DNA of 9,863 nucleotides from Zoogloeaceae bacterium (GTDB lineage: Bacteria > Pseudomonadota > Gammaproteobacteria > Burkholderiales > Rhodocyclaceae): the NCBI GenBank assembly GCA_031267345.1, contig JAIRZG010000055.1, forward strand, positions 1 to 9,863. Reading direction: 5' to 3'. The notes beneath the pieces were generated by a model that worked only from the letters and a program-made list of their open reading frames with translations, was not told the origin of the DNA and ran no database searches. Both the position numbers and the translations under genes were made by a program. How positions within the stretch are numbered: position 1 is the first letter of the stretch; each line of letters begins with the position of its first letter. Below are positions 1-5,321 of this stretch, in pieces.

Positions 1-361
1 CAGGCGCATAGTTGCGCAGCATTTCCGGTGTGTCGCGCGCCGGATCCAGGGTGATGAACAACACCTGCACCTGCGCGGCCTCTTGCCCCAGAATCTCCAT
101 AACCTGCGAAAAACGGTACAAGGCGCTGGGACAGGCGTCCGGACAATGGGTGTAGCCAAAAAAGACCAGCACGACCTTGCCGCGCCAATCCGCCAGCGTG
201 CGCGTCTGACCCAGATGATCCGTCATCTCAAAGCCTTCGCCATAGCGCGCTTCTATTTCTTTGGCATGAAAAGGCGACGCGGCGGCGGCAGACTTTTCCG
301 CCTCCTGCGGCGCGCCACAGGCTGCGAGCAGCAGGAGGCCGAGGAGAAGCCGTTTTTTCAT
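1..361 (-). CDS. SCO1/SenC-family copper-binding lipoprotein (3' end beyond window)
   Basis: This is the first 120 codons of a SCO1/SenC protein, a periplasmic thioredoxin-fold protein that (family knowledge) binds copper and helps assemble the CuA site of cytochrome c oxidase. The start ATG is followed by a short lipoprotein signal, MKKRLLLGLLLLAAC, with lipobox LAAC and the lipidated Cys at residue 15. A low-complexity Ala/Glu linker follows. The thioredoxin-like core begins near residue 45 and shows VVLVFFGYTHCPDACPSAL, the SCO CxxxC copper motif (Cys73 and Cys77), then LFITLDPARDTPEML. The distal conserved His lies beyond the window. An AAGGA-like ribosome site sits a few bases before the ATG. 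The gene starts 14 bp after the stop of the PCuAC gene, so the two are probably one copper-delivery operon. The family call is firm. Whether it serves oxidase assembly or thiol redox is inference. Confidence 0.93.
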   Translation of the reverse strand, partial: MKKRLLLGLLLLAACGAPQEAEKSAAAASPFHAKEIEARYGEGFEMTDHLGQTRTLADWRGKVVLVFFGYTHCPDACPSALYRFSQVMEILGQEAAQVQVLFITLDPARDTPEMLRNYAP

Positions 362-375
362 GTCCTTCACCGGTC

Positions 376-837
376 TCATTGTTGCGGCATGTGTCGCGGT
401 GGCGCGTTCAGGGCGCGGATTTCCGCAATCACCTCGATTTCCTGCCGTTGTCGCGCCGCGTCTTCCAGCACCAGCGTCAACGTCGTTCGTTCCCCTGCTT
501 TTGCCTGCGCCTTGAGTTCCAGCAACATGATGTGATAGCCGCCGGGTTTGAGTTGCGTCGCTTTTCCGGCGGGCACATTGAGCCAGGAAACGGCGCGCAT
601 CCGCATGACGCCATCGTCATCCACCCGCATCTCGTGAATTTCCGCCGCCGCCGCCAGCGGCGAGCGCACCTCAACCAGCTTGAGCGGCACGGCGCTTTGC
701 AAGGTCAGGAAAGCGCCCGTGGACTGCTGTCCGGCTACGGTTGCCCGCACCCACGCCTCCATCACCTGCGCCTGCGGCGTCTGCGCCCAGGCGGTTTGCA
801 AAAACAGGAGCGTCAGTAAAAGGAAAAACCCGCGCAT
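376..837 (-). CDS. PCuAC-family periplasmic copper chaperone (DUF461)
   Basis: A 153-residue protein with an N-terminal signal peptide (MRGFFLLLTLLFLQTAWAQ, probable cleavage after AWA) and a PCuAC fold. The family Cu(I) site, H-x-M...M-x21-H-x-M, is visible as His68 and Met70 (IHEM), Met80 (VMRM), and His102 and Met104 (YHIM), with exactly 21 residues between Met80 and His102. Known members bind Cu(I) and pass it to SCO or directly to the CuA centre of cytochrome c oxidase. I chose the ATG at 837 because GGAG lies 5 bases upstream and a signal peptide follows directly. A start 13 codons upstream is also open but has no better ribosome site. It is followed 14 bp later by the SCO gene, which supports a joint role. 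The C-terminal tail (PPRHMPQQ) adds a further His-Met pair that could also bind copper, though that is a guess. Confidence 0.93.
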   Translation of the reverse strand: MRGFFLLLTLLFLQTAWAQTPQAQVMEAWVRATVAGQQSTGAFLTLQSAVPLKLVEVRSPLAAAAEIHEMRVDDDGVMRMRAVSWLNVPAGKATQLKPGGYHIMLLELKAQAKAGERTTLTLVLEDAARQRQEIEVIAEIRALNAPPRHMPQQ

Positions 838-967
838 AAGAACTCCGAAAAATTTCAGAAACAGGCAGGAACGCAAGGGTTTTCCGGAACGGACATAAAC
901 CCGCTACGCGACACGCGCCGAGTATAGCAGACTTGCCGCAAGGCGCATGAACGGGGGTATCGCGCCT
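838..967. other. Intergenic gap upstream of the PCuAC gene
   Basis: This gap holds the PCuAC ribosome site (GGAG at 843-846), the putative promoter described separately, and the junction with the IS remnant. I see no open frame with coding character, no tRNA and no strong terminator. Confidence 0.6.
921..929 (-). promoter_or_regulatory. Putative extended -10 promoter for the PCuAC-SCO operon
   Basis: Read on the minus strand this is TGCTATACT, a TATACT -10 box carrying the extended TGn element. It is about 84 bases upstream of the PCuAC start codon. I see no good -35 hexamer at 16-18 bp spacing, which an extended -10 can tolerate. It lies in the only gene-free gap (838-967) upstream of these genes. 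I see no obvious operator dyad for a copper regulator. Confidence 0.4.
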
Positions 968-1280
968 CAGGGCCGGAGCATCAAATTTTGTCCATTCCCA
1001 GAACCTGAGCGAGGAAATCTGAATTTCATGCAGCGGCCTTGCGTTTTTTGGGCAAACTGAGCTTCTTCGTGGTATCTGCGCGAAACAGATTCAGGGCGAT
1101 GCGACGCGGGAAAGAGAAGTTCTGCGCCGCATTACGCAATCGAATGGGACTGGCATCCTCGCCAAAGGTGACCTCCAGACACCAATACAGCCCATTCTCA
1201 ACCTCCCAGCACGCCCGCGAGACATACAACAGCCGTGCCGCATCGGCAGGCAGGGAACGGATCAGATAACGCTTCCCGGC
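968..1280 (-). mobile_element. Remnant of an ISAs1-family insertion sequence (3' end only)
   Basis: A fragment of about 313 bp that keeps only the 3' end of an ISAs1-type element. The outer end at 968 reads CAGGGCCGGAGCATC on the plus strand. ISAs1-family terminal repeats characteristically begin with CAGGG, so this is probably the intact terminus. The inner end stops at about 1280, where transposase similarity ends next to an in-frame stop at 1281-1283. The rest of the element and its other terminal repeat are missing. It sits between the kinase stop codon and the copper operon promoter. The exact end positions are inferred from sequence style and were not aligned to a reference. Confidence 0.75.
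981..1280 (-). pseudogene. ISAs1-family transposase, C-terminal fragment with an internal stop
   Basis: Reading down from 1280, the frame gives AGKRYLIRSLPADAARLLYV, then SRACWEVENGLYWCLEVTF, GEDASPIRLRNAAQNF, RRIALNLFRADTTKKLSLPK and KRKAAA. This closely resembles the C-terminus of ISAs1 DDE transposases, including the W-E-x-E-N block that carries the catalytic Glu. A TGA at 1026-1028 interrupts it. Reading through, the frame continues NSDFLAQVLGMDKI to a TGA at 981-983. That looks like the normal family ending, so the TGA is probably a mutated Trp codon (TGG). The N-terminal two thirds, including the catalytic Asp residues, are absent and no ATG remains, so the fragment cannot be active. 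Confidence 0.8.
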
Positions 1281-1289
1281 TCATCCAAA

Positions 1290-1315
1290 ACCCTTTACCC
1301 CTCTCCCACAAGGGT
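1290..1315 (-). terminator. Weak stem-loop at the kinase 3' end, possible terminator
   Basis: ACCCTT (1290-1295) and AAGGGT (1310-1315) form a perfect 6-bp inverted repeat around a 14-base loop. On the minus strand it is followed by a short T run (TTTTGG). The kinase stop codon lies at the stem/loop junction. It is short and AT-poor in its tail, so termination is only a possibility. The sequence also looks like half of a larger intergenic palindrome of the CCCTCTCCCACAAGGG type. Confidence 0.25.
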
Positions 1316-3862
1316 AGGAAGGGCGCGGCGGAAAAGCTGGATTTGGACGGACAGATCGCGGCGGGCGCGGACGCGGCGGTGGCGGTGGAGAAGGAGGAAG
1401 CCAATCATGCCGACGAAGGCGGCAGGCAGGGCGTGGGTGACGCTGAGGAGCGCGGCGAGCAGCAAAACGCCGCCGCCCACCCAGAGAGAACGCGGCGGTC
1501 GCAGGAGGATGTGGAGCTGTTCCTCGCGCAGATCCAGCGCGTCCAGCGCGCTTTCCAGATTGAAGGACAGACGTTCCATGCCGCCGACCTGACGGCTCAA
1601 CTGGAGGAAACTTTCTTCCGTATAGCGAATCGCCGCCAGACGGTCGGACAAGCGGTGCAGTTCATCCAGCGCCAGACGCCATTCCTGACGCGTTTCCTTG
1701 TCGTCCGCGCCGCCCAGCATATCGAAGGTCGCCGCAAGACGCGCGAATGCCTGTCGCCAGGCGTCGATGCTGTTTTCCCGTTTTTTCTGCGCGCTCTGAC
1801 GGCGTTTGTGTTCGACCTGGGCGGATTCCTGCACCGATTCGCGCAAACGCCAGGCGACCAGCAGCAAGGCGTTTTGTTCTTCCGGCGCGCGGTCAGCGGC
1901 GGGCGTTCGCCATTTTTCGACCAGGCTGGCGAACCAGGGCGCGGATTCGGCAAAATGCGCCGCCGCCTGTTCGACATCCGCGCGCGCGGCGGCGAGAAAT
2001 TCCGGATCGCACAACGCCAGCAAAACCGGGCCGTGCCAGGTGGGGCGTTTGGGAAAGTGCATCCCGGCATTCCAGCCGTACACGGCAGCGTCGAAATTGA
2101 CATCGGAACTTTTTTTGCCGGATTCGGGGGAAACGCGGGAGCGCCAATGCCGATGTTTTTCCTTCGCCGCGTCCCAGGCGCGTTGCGCGATGTCGAGTTG
2201 CTGTCGCCAGTGTTGCCCCAACGCGGCGAGGTCGGCGTCCGTGGCGGCAAAAAGGCTCAATGCGTCTTCGACATACAGGCTCTCCAGCCAGGCGCGCGCC
2301 GCTTCCACCGCTTCGCCTTTGGCGTCGATGGCCTGACGCGCCTTTCGGACAAGCGCGTTCCGGTCGGCGGGTTCGCCTCGCCAGACAGGCGGCATACCGG
2401 GCGCGGCAACCAGCAGAAACCGCAGCAGCCGACGTTCATCGTGTTCGCCGCGCAGCGCCATGATGTCGCTCAAACTGCGGGTCAGGTCGAAGTCGCGCAA
2501 TTCCGCTTTCAACCAGTCCAGAATCAGCCCGCGCGCCAGATCGCGCGCGCCTTCCTGCCAGTTGGCCGCCAGCGCCAGCGCCAGTTCTTCGCCGTTTTTC
2601 GCCGCGTGTTCGCCCAATGTATAGGGATGCGCGACTTCCGCGCCGGATTCCCTGGGCGCAGTCAGGCTCAGATCGCCCGCCAGCCAGCGCGCCACTTCCG
2701 CCGCGCCGAAGCGCCGCGCCGGATCGCGCAGCAACAGGCCACGACACAGCATGGCAAAATGTTTATCCGCGACGCCGTTGATGTCTATCGGACGGGTCAT
2801 CAGATGATAGTCGATCACCTGCTCGGACAGTCCGTCGAACGGATGCCGACCGGAGGCGGCTTCCAGCAGGATCATGCCCAGCGACCACCAGTCGGCCTTG
2901 GCGCTGATCACGCCGGTCATGGCTTCAGGCGCGGCGTATTTCACCGTGCGGACGTTGTCGGTGAAATGCCGCGCGCCCTCGTAGATCGACGCAAAGTCGA
3001 AATCGGTGAGCGCCAAAGCAAGCGGCGAGCGGCGACGCAGCAACACATTTTCCGGCTTCAGGTCGCGGTGCAGGATGTTCGCCGCATGGACTTCCGTCAG
3101 CCCCGCCGCCAGTTCGCGCGTGAGTTCCAGCAGCTGCTCGCGGCCCATCGGGCCGCGTTGCATCAGGGCGCGCAGATTGCCCGCGCGATAGTATTCCATC
3201 ATCACCCAGACGATGCCGTCTTCCTCACCGTATTCCACGATACGCGCCACATGCGTTCCCGCTGTCGCCAGCTTTTTCAACAGCGCCTTGTCCGGCGCAA
3301 TGCCGCGTCGATAAATTTTGACGACCCGCGACTCGCCGCCATCAAGGTCTTCCACAATCAGCAAATCCGCTTCGCTGTCCGCAGCGGGCAATTCATCGTT
3401 GACGCGAAAACGCTCCGCCAGCGCGGCGGGCAGGGTCACGCGCGAACGCGCCCGTTTTCCGGACGCGGGGATGGCGGCGACCAGTTCCGGCGGCGCAAGC
3501 TCGAATGCCGGCGCGGTTGCCGTTTCAGCAGGCGGCGACGCGAAGACTGGCGCGACAGGCGGCAGCGGCGTATTGCAATACCGGCAACGCGCGCTCCCCG
3601 ACGGATTCAGCTGTCCGCATTCCGGATCGGGACAACGCGCCTCCGCCGCGGAAACGGGCAGCGCGCCTATCCGCGCGGGTAAAATGTCGGGGGGATTTTC
3701 CGGCGGTTGCGGCGGCGCGGGTTCCGGCGCAACCGCTTCACTCGGCGTCGAAGCGAGGGAAAAATCCACGCCCGACAACAGGCTGGCGCAACGCAGGCAG
3801 GCGGCGCGCTCGACCGGATTTTCCGTATCGCAAACCGGACAGACGCGGACATAGGCATTCAC
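1295..3862 (-). CDS. Zinc-ribbon serine/threonine protein kinase-like membrane protein
   Basis: An 855-residue multidomain protein. Residues 8-25 are a zinc ribbon (CPVC-x10-CLRC). Residues 77-96 are a second one (CPDPEC-x10-CRYC), after a Pro/Ala-rich linker. The kinase domain spans about 152-400. It has Lys182 (VVKIYRRG), HRDLKPEN with Asp267, Lys269 and Asn272, metal-binding Asp287 in DFD where DFG is usual, and APE at 311-313. No GxGxxG loop is evident. A long, mostly helical region of unknown fold follows, rich in Arg/Glu/Gln near 690-780. Two hydrophobic helices follow at about 793-810 and 812-825, then a basic tail. The likely role is membrane-anchored Ser/Thr phosphorylation signalling, with substrate unknown. 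I chose the GTG at 3862 because AGAGGA lies 7 bases upstream. It is 11 bp after the radical SAM stop, so the two genes are probably co-translated. The last eight residues (LPTLVGEG) come from repeat-like DNA and may not be ancestral. Weak or pseudo-kinase activity is an alternative. Confidence 0.88.
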   Translation of the reverse strand: MNAYVRVCPVCDTENPVERAACLRCASLLSGVDFSLASTPSEAVAPEPAPPQPPENPPDILPARIGALPVSAAEARCPDPECGQLNPSGSARCRYCNTPLPPVAPVFASPPAETATAPAFELAPPELVAAIPASGKRARSRVTLPAALAERFRVNDELPAADSEADLLIVEDLDGGESRVVKIYRRGIAPDKALLKKLATAGTHVARIVEYGEEDGIVWVMMEYYRAGNLRALMQRGPMGREQLLELTRELAAGLTEVHAANILHRDLKPENVLLRRRSPLALALTDFDFASIYEGARHFTDNVRTVKYAAPEAMTGVISAKADWWSLGMILLEAASGRHPFDGLSEQVIDYHLMTRPIDINGVADKHFAMLCRGLLLRDPARRFGAAEVARWLAGDLSLTAPRESGAEVAHPYTLGEHAAKNGEELALALAANWQEGARDLARGLILDWLKAELRDFDLTRSLSDIMALRGEHDERRLLRFLLVAAPGMPPVWRGEPADRNALVRKARQAIDAKGEAVEAARAWLESLYVEDALSLFAATDADLAALGQHWRQQLDIAQRAWDAAKEKHRHWRSRVSPESGKKSSDVNFDAAVYGWNAGMHFPKRPTWHGPVLLALCDPEFLAAARADVEQAAAHFAESAPWFASLVEKWRTPAADRAPEEQNALLLVAWRLRESVQESAQVEHKRRQSAQKKRENSIDAWRQAFARLAATFDMLGGADDKETRQEWRLALDELHRLSDRLAAIRYTEESFLQLSRQVGGMERLSFNLESALDALDLREEQLHILLRPPRSLWVGGGVLLLAALLSVTHALPAAFVGMIGFLLLHRHRRVRARRDLSVQIQLFRRALPTLVGEG

Positions 3863-3869
3863 GCGAGCG

Positions 3870-3875
3870 TCCTCT
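3870..3875 (-). promoter_or_regulatory. Ribosome binding site that decides the kinase start
   Basis: AGAGGA on the minus strand, overlapping the radical SAM stop codon (TAG at 3876-3874) and 7 bases before GTG at 3862. It favours this start over the GTG at 3922, which would give 20 more residues overlapping the upstream gene. The arrangement suggests translational coupling of the two proteins. Confidence 0.65.
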
Positions 3876-4539
3876 ACCTGCGCCACGACACGGCCTGCAT
3901 CCGCAGTCCGCGTTGGGCGCACAGGTTTTCCAGCGCCGCCATGTCGCCGCGCGCGGGAATGCCGATCATCCAGATGCGTCCGTCTTCCATGCTCACCTGC
4001 AAGGTTTTTTTATCCGTCGGGGAGGCGTTGTTTTTATCGCCATAACGCGCTTCGCCCAGCGGCGAGAGCGGCAGTAGCGGCTGATTGGCGGAACCGCGCC
4101 AGGGACCGCCTTCCGGCAGCGCCTCAATATAGGGTTCCGGCGCGAGCGCGTCCAGTTTTTTCAGCAACGCGCCATGTCGGGCTTGCAGGGTTTTCAAGGG
4201 ATAGCCGCTGTAGCAGAACACGTCCAGATTTCGGTTTTCCCGCCGCTTCCAGCGTTGGATGCCATCGAGCAAGGCATTCAACGCCTGTGGCTGATCAAAG
4301 GGTTCGCCGCCGGAAAGGGTTACGCCATCCACGCCTTCTTGCCCTTTCTGCCGACACCAGGCCAGCACATCCGCCACGCGCATCCACGCGCCCGCAGTTT
4401 CCTCCCAGGTATCCTGCGACACGCAGCCCTTGCAGCGGATGCGACAACCCTGAAACCAGAGGCCAATCCGCCGCCCATACCCCAACACCGTGACTGGATA
4501 ATGCGCCTTGTTCAGACGAAGCAAAAGAGAAGTCGCCAT
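3874..4539 (-). CDS. NrdG-like radical SAM activase-type protein (single 4Fe-4S cluster)
   Basis: A 221-residue protein of the compact radical SAM activase type. The cluster motif is GCRIRCKGC (Cys32, Cys36, Cys39, CxxxCxxC), and the SAM-binding glycine motif is LSGGEPF at about residues 75-81. The size and N-terminal layout (a substrate-proximal strand, then the cluster loop) match NrdG, the activator of anaerobic ribonucleotide reductase. However, no NrdD is present, and the C-terminal third (about 140-221, with PWRGSANQPLLPLSPLG and ARYGDKN) is unlike standard NrdG. It lies 11 bp upstream of the kinase gene, so a shared pathway is likely. One option is that it makes a glycyl radical or other modification on a partner, but the partner is not visible. 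The start at 4539 is the only plausible one, and its ribosome site is weak (GGAA about 10 bases upstream). The radical SAM call is firm. The substrate is unknown. Confidence 0.88.
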   Translation of the reverse strand: MATSLLLRLNKAHYPVTVLGYGRRIGLWFQGCRIRCKGCVSQDTWEETAGAWMRVADVLAWCRQKGQEGVDGVTLSGGEPFDQPQALNALLDGIQRWKRRENRNLDVFCYSGYPLKTLQARHGALLKKLDALAPEPYIEALPEGGPWRGSANQPLLPLSPLGEARYGDKNNASPTDKKTLQVSMEDGRIWMIGIPARGDMAALENLCAQRGLRMQAVSWRR

Positions 4540-4576
4540 CGGAATTTCATTCCAGCGTCAAAGTACAAGCTGGGCG

Positions 4577-4582
4577 ATTCTA
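4577..4582 (-). promoter_or_regulatory. Possible -10 box for the radical SAM-kinase unit
   Basis: TAGAAT on the minus strand, about 38 bases upstream of the radical SAM start and downstream of the long inverted repeat. No recognisable -35 sequence lies at normal spacing, because that position falls at the edge of the repeat. Read-through from the pilus operon is the alternative source of transcription. Low confidence. Confidence 0.2.
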
Positions 4583-4606
4583 CCTGGCTACGCCGGGGAG
4601 GGGATC

Positions 4607-4760
4607 AGAAGACAGAAGACAGAGGACAGAGGACAGAGGACAGTCGATCAGCGAAGGCTTCGCCTTCGTTCGTTTTACAAACGGCGCGTAGCGCCGCAAA
4701 CCTTCTGTCCTCTGTCCTCTGTCCTCTGTCCTCTGTCCTCTGTCCTCTGTCCTCTGTCCT
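4607..4760. repeat. Inverted repeat made of 7-bp tandem units with a structured loop
   Basis: The left arm (4607-4643) is five copies of AGARGAC (two AGAAGAC, three AGAGGAC) plus AG. The right arm (4705-4760) is eight perfect copies of CTGTCCT, the reverse complement of the AGAGGAC phase. The arms can pair over about 37 bp. The loop holds three small perfect hairpins: CGAAGGC/GCCTTCG (4652-4668), CGTTT/AAACG (4671-4683) and CGGCGC/GCGCCG (4682-4696); the last two share two bases. GATCA-like sequence flanks each arm (GGGATCAG, TCGATCAG and CCGATCAC). It begins 4 bases after the pilE stop codon and fills most of the 225-bp gap before the radical SAM gene. No transposase is encoded. It could be a non-autonomous mobile repeat, and it may also act as a transcription terminator or an RNA stability element for pilE. 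Confidence 0.9.
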
Positions 4761-4764
4761 CCGA

Positions 4765-5235
4765 TCACCAGCATGTGCCGGGGTCGTGATTGGTGAAGTT
4801 TACTGCCGTGACCCCCGGCCCGCCGGCGAATTTTTGACCGAGGTTGTTTATCGCCAGGACGCCGCATTTGTCGGCGACCTGCGCGCCGAAGGGCGTTGCG
4901 GTGAGGGTCCAGGTGGAAGCTGTGACGTTACTGATGGTCAGATCATAGCTTTTCGGGCCTTTTTCCGGGCAGGTGGGGCGGTCGGCGGCGGTATCGCCGG
5001 GAAGGTGCGCCTGATCGTTGGGGGCGGTGATGGTGGGTTTCATGTAGCTGTTGGCGGCGGAGTGGCGGCGTTCGAGGGTGCCGGTGGTCGCGACCATCAC
5101 CGCCTGACAGGCGCCGCGCTTGGCGCGGAGGATGTATTCCTGATAGAGCGGGATGGCGATGGCGGCGAGGACGGCGAGGACGGCGACAACGATCATCAAC
5201 TCAACCAGGGTAAAGCCTTTTTGACGCGGTTTCAT
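4765..5235 (-). CDS. pilE: Type IV pilin-like protein, PilE-type minor pilin
   Basis: A 156-residue prepilin. It has a short basic leader MKPRQKG, peptidase cleavage between Gly7 and Phe8, Glu at mature position 5 (FTLVE), and the hydrophobic helix LMIVVAVLAVLAAIAIPLY that anchors and packs the pilus core. The globular part has Cys43, Cys89, Cys124 and Cys155. The last two (ADKCGVLAIN and DPGTCW) are placed like the C-terminal disulfide loop of PilE/ComP-type pilins. It would be inserted in the inner membrane, processed by PilD and used in pilus assembly, perhaps to prime it with PilY1. AGGAG lies 8 bases before the ATG. It follows pilY1 by 86 bp, which matches the usual pilV-pilW-pilX-pilY1-pilE order. 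A major pilin is less likely given that context. The symbol is by family and synteny. Confidence 0.92.
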   Translation of the reverse strand: MKPRQKGFTLVELMIVVAVLAVLAAIAIPLYQEYILRAKRGACQAVMVATTGTLERRHSAANSYMKPTITAPNDQAHLPGDTAADRPTCPEKGPKSYDLTISNVTASTWTLTATPFGAQVADKCGVLAINNLGQKFAGGPGVTAVNFTNHDPGTCW

Positions 5236-5243
5236 GGTGGTGA

Positions 5244-5248
5244 CTCCT
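5244..5248 (-). promoter_or_regulatory. Ribosome binding site of pilE
   Basis: AGGAG on the minus strand, 8 bases before the pilE ATG at 5235. It is a near-ideal site and confirms the start that puts the prepilin cleavage site at residue 7. Confidence 0.7.
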
Positions 5249-5282
5249 GAAATATGCTGGTTCTGACGGGGGCGCCGCGCGG

Positions 5283-5311
5283 GCGGCGGCCTGAAGGGTC
5301 CAGGCCGCCGC
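5283..5311 (-). terminator. GC-rich stem-loop between pilY1 and pilE
   Basis: GCGGCGGCCTG (5283-5293) and CAGGCCGCCGC (5301-5311) form a perfect 11-bp stem with a 7-base loop, starting 11 bases downstream of the pilY1 stop. It lacks a T run on the minus strand, so it is a poor intrinsic terminator. It could instead attenuate transcription or protect the mRNA 3' end, setting different levels of PilY1 and PilE. The structure is certain on paper and the function is inferred. Confidence 0.6.
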
Positions 5312-5321
5312 GCGCAAGGGC

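Noticed and set aside
83..898. Several plus-strand frames over the copper genes
   Set aside because: They are antisense to the SCO and PCuAC genes, which have diagnostic metal motifs, and have no coding features of their own.
1235..3682. 815-codon plus-strand open frame
   Set aside because: It is exactly antisense to the kinase gene, which has clear domains and a good ribosome site. The translation is Arg/Gln/Phe-rich with no recognisable motif, as expected for a GC-rich shadow frame.
3874..4539. Standard NrdG calling for an anaerobic ribonucleotide reductase operon
   Set aside because: There is no nrdD in the window, the C-terminal third is unlike NrdG, and the coupled gene is a kinase. 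I kept the broader radical SAM activase call.
4607..4760. CRISPR array
   Set aside because: The units are 7 bp, directly abutting, with no spacers, and are inverted between the two arms. No cas genes are present.
4607..4760. Phase-variable repeat inside a pilus gene
   Set aside because: Heptamers would shift frame if coding, but the repeat begins 4 bases after the pilE stop, and PilE ends normally just after its last Cys, so the coding sequence is untouched.
4174..5250. 358-codon plus-strand frame across the radical SAM gene, repeat and pilE
   Set aside because: It runs antisense through two convincing genes and translates the heptamer repeat into SSVLCPL cycles, so it is an artefact of the repeat lacking stops.
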